26,694 bases of DNA from an uncultured Clostridium sp. (GTDB lineage: Bacteria > Bacillota > Clostridia > Lachnospirales > Lachnospiraceae): the NCBI GenBank assembly GCA_900544905.1, contig UQXF01000038.1, positions 1-26,694 of the forward strand, read 5' to 3'. Within the stretch, counting starts at the first letter, position 1, and each line of letters starts with the position of its first letter. Shown here piece after piece: positions 22,815 to 26,694 of this stretch. The notes below the pieces were generated by a model. It was given only the letters and a program-made list of their open reading frames with translations, was not told the DNA's origin and did no database searches. The position numbers were made by a program, and so were the translations under genes.

Positions 22815-24194
22815 CTACTCCTTTTTCTGTTTGATTGCAGTAATCTGATTGGCATCAATTCCCTCTGTATTCTCTCTCTGGAATAAAATCTTAAAGGTCA
22901 GAAAAAGCAGCTTAATATCCAGCCAGAATGAATAATTCTCTATATAAGTCAAATCAAGCTTCAGCTTATCATATGGTGTTGTATTATATTTTCCATATAC
23001 CTGGGCATATCCCGTAAGACCTGCTTTTACCTTCAGCCGGAAATCAAATTCCGGAATTACTTCCCTGTACTGCTCCGCAATCTCAGGCCGCTCCGGTCTC
23101 GGACCCACTAAAGACATATCGCCCTTGATAATATTAATCAGCTGTGGGAACTCGTCAAAATGAATTGCCCGGAGTACCTTTCCCACAGGTGTAATCCGGT
23201 CATCATCCTTCTTGGCAAGCTGCGCCCCCTTTTTCTCAGAATCCATCCGCATACTGCGGAACTTGTAAATGTCAAAGACCTTACCGTCAAGGGTAAGACG
23301 AGGCTGCTTGTAAAGCACCGGACCCCCGTCATATGCCTTAATCAGTATGGCAATCACAAGAAACAATGGCAGTAAAATAATGGAAACCGGAATGCACAAT
23401 GCCAAATCCAAAAGCCGTTTGAATATAATCTGCTCTCCGGATAAGCCTTTATTTCTGGACAGATACAAAGGCGTGTCAAACAGATGGATATTGTCAGCGC
23501 CTCTTAATAATATATCTGATATCTTCGGTGTCACATAGGTTCTGACAGATTCTGTAAAGCACCGTTTCAATATAATATTTCTCTCATATGCCGGTATGTC
23601 ATATATCAGAACCGCCTCGTAATCAGAAACCATATCGCAGACACTTTCCAGGCTCTCCACTGTCAGGTCCGCAAGGTCGCTGATTTCATACTTGTCCTTT
23701 CTGGAGCTCATTTTCATTATCATTTCATCCGGGTCCCGGTCATAGCAGACCATCAGCATCTGTCTTGGCGGGTACAACACTTTATATATTTCCCTGCAGA
23801 TGAAAACCCATAGCAGAATTGCCACTATCTGCACCACTGTCATTTCCACCAGCGGAATGGCTGACAGATAATGTCTGCTAATCAGTACAATCTGGATATA
23901 GGCTACAACATTGGCACAGACCAGGGATAGAATCTGGGAATACAATACATCCATAAGCCGCAGATATCCTATTTTAAAACCGCCGTATAAGCTTGTCAGC
24001 AAAAACAGAATCAGTCCGTAGACACCGATTACTGCCCAGTCACCTCTGCGGAAAAACGGGATTTCCAGCTGTTTAACATATTCTGAATACCACACAAAGG
24101 CAAATGCCAAAATATGAAATGCCAGAAGGATAAATCCCTCAAAAAAATTGATTACTCTCTTAAATTGGTCTCTTTTTCTCACTTTGTTCTGCAT
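22815..24194 (-). CDS. Polyprenyl-phosphate sugar-1-phosphate transferase (exopolysaccharide initiating enzyme)
   Basis: A 459-residue membrane protein of the WbaP/CpsE type. Residues about 15-135 contain four hydrophobic segments, a cytoplasmic domain follows, then a membrane-associated helix (about 276-300) and the bacterial sugar transferase domain, with VFDIYKFRSMRMDSE, the catalytic-region LRAIHFDEFPQLINIIKGDM, SLVGPRPERP and AGLTGYAQVYGKYNT. The reaction moves a sugar-1-phosphate from UDP-sugar to undecaprenyl phosphate, the first step in assembling a lipid-linked repeat. GAGG lies upstream of ATG 24194. It sits between the lysozyme and TagF-like genes. The sugar, often glucose, galactose or an N-acetylhexosamine, cannot be told from sequence. 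Confidence 0.92.
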   Translation of the reverse strand: MQNKVRKRDQFKRVINFFEGFILLAFHILAFAFVWYSEYVKQLEIPFFRRGDWAVIGVYGLILFLLTSLYGGFKIGYLRLMDVLYSQILSLVCANVVAYIQIVLISRHYLSAIPLVEMTVVQIVAILLWVFICREIYKVLYPPRQMLMVCYDRDPDEMIMKMSSRKDKYEISDLADLTVESLESVCDMVSDYEAVLIYDIPAYERNIILKRCFTESVRTYVTPKISDILLRGADNIHLFDTPLYLSRNKGLSGEQIIFKRLLDLALCIPVSIILLPLFLVIAILIKAYDGGPVLYKQPRLTLDGKVFDIYKFRSMRMDSEKKGAQLAKKDDDRITPVGKVLRAIHFDEFPQLINIIKGDMSLVGPRPERPEIAEQYREVIPEFDFRLKVKAGLTGYAQVYGKYNTTPYDKLKLDLTYIENYSFWLDIKLLFLTFKILFQRENTEGIDANQITAIKQKKE

Positions 24195-24207
24195 ATTCTA
24201 TCCTCAA

Positions 24208-25842
24208 TCACTTTACCAGTTGTCCCTTTTTATTAAACTTATATTTTTTCCCTTTAATCTTTATGGTCTTTCCCTGCACCATCTGTCCATTGCTCTTAAA
24301 GTAATATTTCTTTTTCTTATACTTCAGCCATCCGGTCTGCATCACCCCGTTGGATTTAAAATAATATTTCTTTCCTTTATAGGTGAGCCACCCTTTCTTC
24401 ATTATACCCTTGGTATTAAAATAATATTTCTTTCCCTTTATTTTTTTGAAACCGGTCACACGGTAGCCCTTGCCGTCACAGTAATATTTCTTACCTTTCA
24501 CCTGAACCCACTTGTTCTTCGCAATTGCCCCAGAAGAATAGCGGTAAAAATATTTTCCCTTTGAATTCTTGTACCAGCCGGACTTTATCACGCAGGAGCC
24601 ATCCTCGCGAATTGTCACGCCCTGTTCCCTGGTGGATTTCTGCAATACGCCGTTGGAACTAAACAGATAAATCTTTCCCTTGATTTTGGTAAAACCGGTC
24701 TGCATTACACCCTTGCTGTTAAAATAATACTGTTTTCCCGATATGGTTTTCCATCCGGTGGAAGCGGCACCGCCCTTTAAATAGTACTTCTCACCAGCCA
24801 TAGTAAACCATCCGCTGTCATGCTTTTTCCCCTGATAGTAATAATACAGCTTACCATTTTCTTTATGCCAGCCGTATTTCAATGCCTGCTTGCGGTTCTT
24901 AACGGATTTGGAATAATCCTTATACAGGAAATTCAAATCCACTGTATTCTCCGTAATTCCACTGAGCTTCTGTGTGGAGGTAGCCTGCCACATACCGCAG
25001 TTATAGAGGCTTCTGTCCGGCTCTGCATAAGTGTATCTGGCATACCAGAACTCATAGTCCTCTAAAGCTTCTGCATCCAGATAATTATCATACCAGTTTT
25101 TATTACAATAAAACATCGGTGTATATCCCGCTGCCTTAATTGTCTCCATATAAGTTCTCGCCATCTCCGTTCTGGTGGCGGTATTGGTAGCGCTTAAAAT
25201 GGCTGCATCCTCTATGTCATAAGCCACCGGAAATGAGACATTGATTCCGTCTAACTGCTCAATGGTATATTCTGCCTCTGCCAGTGCCTGTTTCGGAGTC
25301 TTCGCATAGGAATAAAAATAGATTCCGATTGGGATTCCTGCCTCCTGTGCTCCTTTCACATAGGATTCAAATCTGGAATCCATAGTACAGCTCCTGCTTC
25401 CATACCTTCCCTTTCCATATCCAAGGCGGAGCATGACAAAGCTCACACCCGAAGCCTTAATCTTATCCCAGTCCACCTTTCCCTGCCACTGGGACATATC
25501 AATTCCCATTGTCAGCACATCTCCGCTCAATGTGGAAAGTCTAAGACCTGTCTTTTTTTTGCTGTTCCGGAGCTTTCCGCCTTTTGCCTCATTCAGGTAA
25601 TAATATTTCCCACGGATTTTCTTCCACCCCGTCACTTTTTTACCGGAGCTGTTCACATAATAAGTTCCATACTTGTCCTTCACCCAGGTGGAGGTCTGTT
25701 TCTTGCCGTCTACATAAAAACAGCCGCCTGACCACCCGTTCTTTTTCGCCGCATAGCTTGTCCTTCCCGGTATCAGACCTGCTGCCAGCAGTATGGCAGC
25801 AAGTAAAAGTATTCTGATATATCCCTTCCGCATTTTATCCAT
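24208..25842 (-). CDS. Secreted GH25 lysozyme with cell-wall-binding repeats
   Basis: A 544-residue exported muramidase. Residues 1-32 are a signal peptide (basic start, then ILLLAAILLAAGLIPG and an AxA-like end). About two cell-wall-binding repeats come next, then a GH25 domain (about 108-305) beginning TMGIDMSQWQGKVDW, with AYDIEDA (207-213) holding the catalytic acids. About ten more repeats of around 20 residues, rich in GKKYYF and MQTGW, fill the C-terminus. These repeats resemble choline- or glucan-binding repeats that dock on teichoic-acid-like polymers. I chose ATG 25842 because AGGAGG lies 6 bases upstream; an earlier ATG at 25863 overlaps glmM. It may trim peptidoglycan where the polymer is attached. 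The ligand of the lysine-rich repeats is unknown. Confidence 0.9.
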   Translation of the reverse strand: MDKMRKGYIRILLLAAILLAAGLIPGRTSYAAKKNGWSGGCFYVDGKKQTSTWVKDKYGTYYVNSSGKKVTGWKKIRGKYYYLNEAKGGKLRNSKKKTGLRLSTLSGDVLTMGIDMSQWQGKVDWDKIKASGVSFVMLRLGYGKGRYGSRSCTMDSRFESYVKGAQEAGIPIGIYFYSYAKTPKQALAEAEYTIEQLDGINVSFPVAYDIEDAAILSATNTATRTEMARTYMETIKAAGYTPMFYCNKNWYDNYLDAEALEDYEFWYARYTYAEPDRSLYNCGMWQATSTQKLSGITENTVDLNFLYKDYSKSVKNRKQALKYGWHKENGKLYYYYQGKKHDSGWFTMAGEKYYLKGGAASTGWKTISGKQYYFNSKGVMQTGFTKIKGKIYLFSSNGVLQKSTREQGVTIREDGSCVIKSGWYKNSKGKYFYRYSSGAIAKNKWVQVKGKKYYCDGKGYRVTGFKKIKGKKYYFNTKGIMKKGWLTYKGKKYYFKSNGVMQTGWLKYKKKKYYFKSNGQMVQGKTIKIKGKKYKFNKKGQLVK

Positions 25843-25852
25843 GCCGTGCCTC

Positions 25853-26671
25853 CTAAGCCTCATGTCCCTTCGCCTTTATAACCTTCACCACTTCATCTAC
25901 ATACTGTCTGCACAACTCGTCAGTTGCCGCTTCTACCATTACACGTATTACCGGTTCTGTTCCGCTTTCCCGAAGAAGAATTCTTCCCTCGTCCCCCAAA
26001 GCTTCCTCAACCTTTTTCACCGCAGCAATCACATCCTCATCGGCTCTTGCCTCCGGCTTACTCTTGACCCTTACATTTTCCAGAAGCTGTGGGTAAATTT
26101 TCAAATCACGGAACAATTCCGATGCAGATGCCTTCTTCTCCAGCAAAACCTCCATCAGCTTAATTGAGGTAAGCACTCCATCCCCGGTGGTGGCATATTT
26201 ACTGAAAATGATATGTCCGCTCTGTTCTCCGCCAAGAGAATGACCGTTCTCCATCATATTCTCAAATACATATTTGTCGCCGACTGCGGTCTTCTCATAG
26301 GAGATTCCCTTCTTATCCAGAGCCTTATAAAGTCCCAGATTTGACATAACCGTGGTGACAATTGTATTATTGTTAAGCTCGCCCCGCTCTGACAGATAGC
26401 ATCCGCAGGCATAAAGTATCTTATCTCCGTCAATAATTTCCCCATACTCATCCACCGCAAGACAACGGTCTGCATCACCATCATAGGCAAATCCAATATC
26501 CAGCTTCTTCTCCTTCACCAGCTCCTGCAGCTGTTCAATATGGGTAGAACCACAGTTATCATTGATATTGATTCCGTCAGGCTCATTATGAATCACATAG
26601 GTTTTCGCACCCAGCGCCTCAAACACCGCCTTTGCAACAGTGGAGGATGCACCATTTGCGCAGTCCAGACC
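25853..26671 (-). CDS. glmM: Phosphoglucosamine mutase GlmM (partial, N-terminus cut by contig end)
   Basis: The last 272 residues of an alpha-D-phosphohexomutase, from GLDCANGASS at the adapter junction to the TAG at 25853. The metal-binding loop YDGDADR, the sugar-binding GGEQSGHI and the phosphate-binding RESGTEPVIRVM loop are all present. The serine phosphorylation loop lies in the missing N-terminal part of about 175 residues. GlmM interconverts glucosamine 6-phosphate and glucosamine 1-phosphate for UDP-GlcNAc synthesis. GlmM is favoured over other mutases by the GEQSGH motif and the C-terminal loop. The first five residues of the raw open frame (MYKRQ) come from adapter, not genome. 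It precedes the lysozyme gene by 10 bases. Confidence 0.92.
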   Translation of the reverse strand, partial: GLDCANGASSTVAKAVFEALGAKTYVIHNEPDGININDNCGSTHIEQLQELVKEKKLDIGFAYDGDADRCLAVDEYGEIIDGDKILYACGCYLSERGELNNNTIVTTVMSNLGLYKALDKKGISYEKTAVGDKYVFENMMENGHSLGGEQSGHIIFSKYATTGDGVLTSIKLMEVLLEKKASASELFRDLKIYPQLLENVRVKSKPEARADEDVIAAVKKVEEALGDEGRILLRESGTEPVIRVMVEAATDELCRQYVDEVVKVIKAKGHEA

Positions 26672-26694
26672 CTGTCTCTTATACACATCTCCGA
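26672..26694 (-). other. Untrimmed Nextera (i7-side) sequencing adapter
   Basis: The end is CTGTCTCTTATACACATCT followed by CCGA, the reverse complement of the mosaic end plus the start of the read-2 adapter. It is library adapter, so the contig ends artificially inside glmM. Confidence 0.98.

Noticed and set aside
22808..22858. Extended start of the first TagF-like gene
   Set aside because: It would overlap the end of the sugar-phosphate transferase gene by 44 bases and lacks a ribosome site. ATG 22807 has AAAGGAG.
50..26671. tRNA, rRNA, riboswitch or complete insertion sequence
   Set aside because: I saw no cloverleaf, rRNA segment, known riboswitch core or intact transposase with terminal repeats. 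Small structured RNAs could be missed by eye.

Overview
The window looks like a contig from a low-GC Gram-positive gut anaerobe of the Clostridia, most likely Lachnospiraceae. The evidence is strong AGGAGG ribosome-binding sites, a ribitol-phosphate/teichoic-acid-type polymer locus with a TagGH-like exporter, and a GH25 lysozyme with cell-wall-binding repeats. The family assignment is inference from gene content. Both ends are untrimmed Illumina Nextera adapter (1-49 and 26672-26694), so genomic sequence runs from 50 to 26671 and both edge genes are cut.

Right-hand block (26671 down to 12764, minus strand): a cell-surface polymer operon. In transcription order it holds glmM (partial), a GH25 lysozyme, a polyprenyl-phosphate sugar-phosphate transferase, a TagF-family glycerophosphotransferase, a GT2, a second TagF-like enzyme, a TagGH-like ABC exporter, a third TagF-like enzyme, tarI and tarJ (CDP-ribitol synthesis) and a UDP-glucose dehydrogenase. 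This predicts a lipid-linked, alditol-phosphate-containing glycan that is exported by an ABC transporter and may contain uronic acid. A small coiled-coil protein with an in-frame 21-bp tandem repeat follows (12209-12649).

Middle block (6406-12123, plus strand): a decoration operon. It encodes a coiled-coil/SAM-methyltransferase-like protein, a two-domain glycosyltransferase, a GtrII-type membrane glycosyltransferase and a GtrB-type polyprenyl-phosphate glycosyltransferase, and it ends at a 12-bp hairpin.

Left block (5131 down to 50, minus strand): a second decoration operon with a TupA-like ATP-grasp protein, a three-domain glycosyltransferase and an acyltransferase-3 protein cut by the contig end.

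The most interesting part lies between the two divergent decoration operons. A FimB/FimE-sized tyrosine recombinase, a nuclease-family remnant, a terminator hairpin and a strong outward promoter sit between two near-identical 27-bp sites in inverted orientation (5183-5209 and 6351-6377). As assembled, the promoter points left and should drive the ATP-grasp/GT/acyltransferase operon. Inversion of the roughly 1.17-kb segment would place the same promoter in front of the rightward gtr-like operon, for which I see no convincing promoter in the present orientation. I read this as an either/or phase switch that selects between two alternative surface-glycan modifications. The sites, recombinase and promoter are seen in the sequence. 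The switching is inferred.
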